NCBI GenBank assembly: GCA_947683625.1
Contig: CANTUR010000124.1
Span: 1,054,001 to 1,118,000 of the forward strand
Direction of reading: 5' to 3'
Source of the DNA: Mallotus nudiflorus
Lineage: Eukaryota; Streptophyta; Magnoliopsida; Malpighiales; Euphorbiaceae
Length of the DNA stretch: 64,000 nucleotides
The translations under genes and the position numbers were made by a program. This document shows, piece after piece, positions 63,596 to 64,000 of the stretch. The notes beneath the pieces were generated by a model, which did no database searches, had not been told where the DNA came from, and worked only from the letters and a program-made list of their open reading frames with translations. Every line of letters starts with the position of its first letter. Position 1 is the stretch's first letter.

Positions 63596-64000
63596 GTAAC
63601 TCACACTTAGTGCGCTCCTCGAGATAGGTCCGATGGGCCTGGTCCACTAGGCCTCGGTCTCAGCGCAACTAAACAAACAATAAATAACAGACATCAGAAT
63701 AAACTTAACAGAAAATCCTATAAACTTGATCTAGAATATTAGATACAGAATTAGAATTAGGGTTCGACTGGACATCACGTTTTACGAGAATTCTACCAAA
63801 AATTCGGCAGAACCTTCCCTGTAAAACGAACATCTCTCTACTCAAAGAGTAGAGCCGACCCTGCAAAGAAACACACTTCGAAAAACAGGCACAACAACTC
63901 ATCCACAACCCCTCGGTCGGACTCCAAACTACAGTCTACCGATCGGGGTCCACAATTCACAGAATAATTATAAAAATACCGAAAATACCCTTTTATCATA
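62264..64000 (-). repeat. Tekay-type LTR running out of the window (element E)
   Basis: Starts TGTCACGATCCAAAACAGG on the plus strand and follows the order of the 5' LTR of element H, so it is in minus orientation. It has only one GGTCAACCGAGCTCC unit (63008-63045) where H and D have two. It includes (TA)n runs at 62725-62770 and 63536-63591. Whether it is a solo LTR or the 3' LTR of a complete element cannot be told, because its sense start lies beyond the window. Confidence 0.87.

Overview
The window is nuclear DNA of a flowering plant, most probably a eudicot. It has AT-rich intergenic DNA full of nested LTR retrotransposons and a small island of intron-rich genes with GT-AG introns. I cannot name the species from sequence alone. 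There is no bacterial, phage or organellar gene organisation.

Positions 1-41540 are almost entirely retroelements, mostly on the minus strand. (1) 1-4242: the 5' part of a Tat/Ogre-like Ty3/gypsy element (element A), with truncated LTR, primer-binding site, leader, gag and the start of the protease. (2) 4351-15428: a complete but decayed Tekay/Del-type chromovirus (element H), with 3' LTR, polypurine tract, gag-protease-RT-RNaseH-integrase-chromodomain remnants, initiator-Met-type PBS and 5' LTR. It has a CAACY target duplication and sits inside an older LTR of the same broad family (4275-4350 plus 15429-17738). (3) 19388-36389: a second Tat/Ogre-like element (B) with both LTRs and a perfect GGTGC target duplication. 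It keeps only a gag remnant. Three more insertions are stacked inside it: a solo LTR of its own family (21655-28508, ATCAT duplication), in that a 1.7 kb LTR-like element (C, GAAGT duplication), and in that a plus-strand Tekay-type LTR (D). (4) 38421-41540: a short gag-only element (F).

Positions 42600-59460 are the gene island. A 16-exon plus-strand gene encodes a MUT9-like (photoregulatory) casein-kinase-I-type protein kinase (42631-47683). Convergent to it, a 9-exon minus-strand gene encodes SHH1, the homeodomain/SAWADEE reader that brings RNA polymerase IV to H3K9-methylated chromatin in RNA-directed DNA methylation (51428-55740). Upstream on the same strand, a 3-exon gene encodes a protein with the fold of 2-oxoglutarate/Fe(II) oxygenases, but with most catalytic residues replaced and a hydrophobic C-terminus (56651-59452). 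Exon boundaries were worked out by hand; reading phase is consistent through every junction of all three genes.

Positions 60229-62263 hold a 0.9 kb MITE-like element and AT-rich intergenic DNA. From 62264 another Tekay-type LTR runs out of the window.

The most unusual signal is the 118-bp tandem array near the 3' end of element B (28509-29203, with older copies at 21420-21650). Each unit holds four short imperfect hairpins that share a constant 10-nt core, while their stems differ and co-vary. Other points are the four-level nest with four matched target duplications, the transition-type stop codons in element H, the degenerate oxygenase, and the adjacency of two genes with known or proposed chromatin-silencing roles to heavily decayed transposons.
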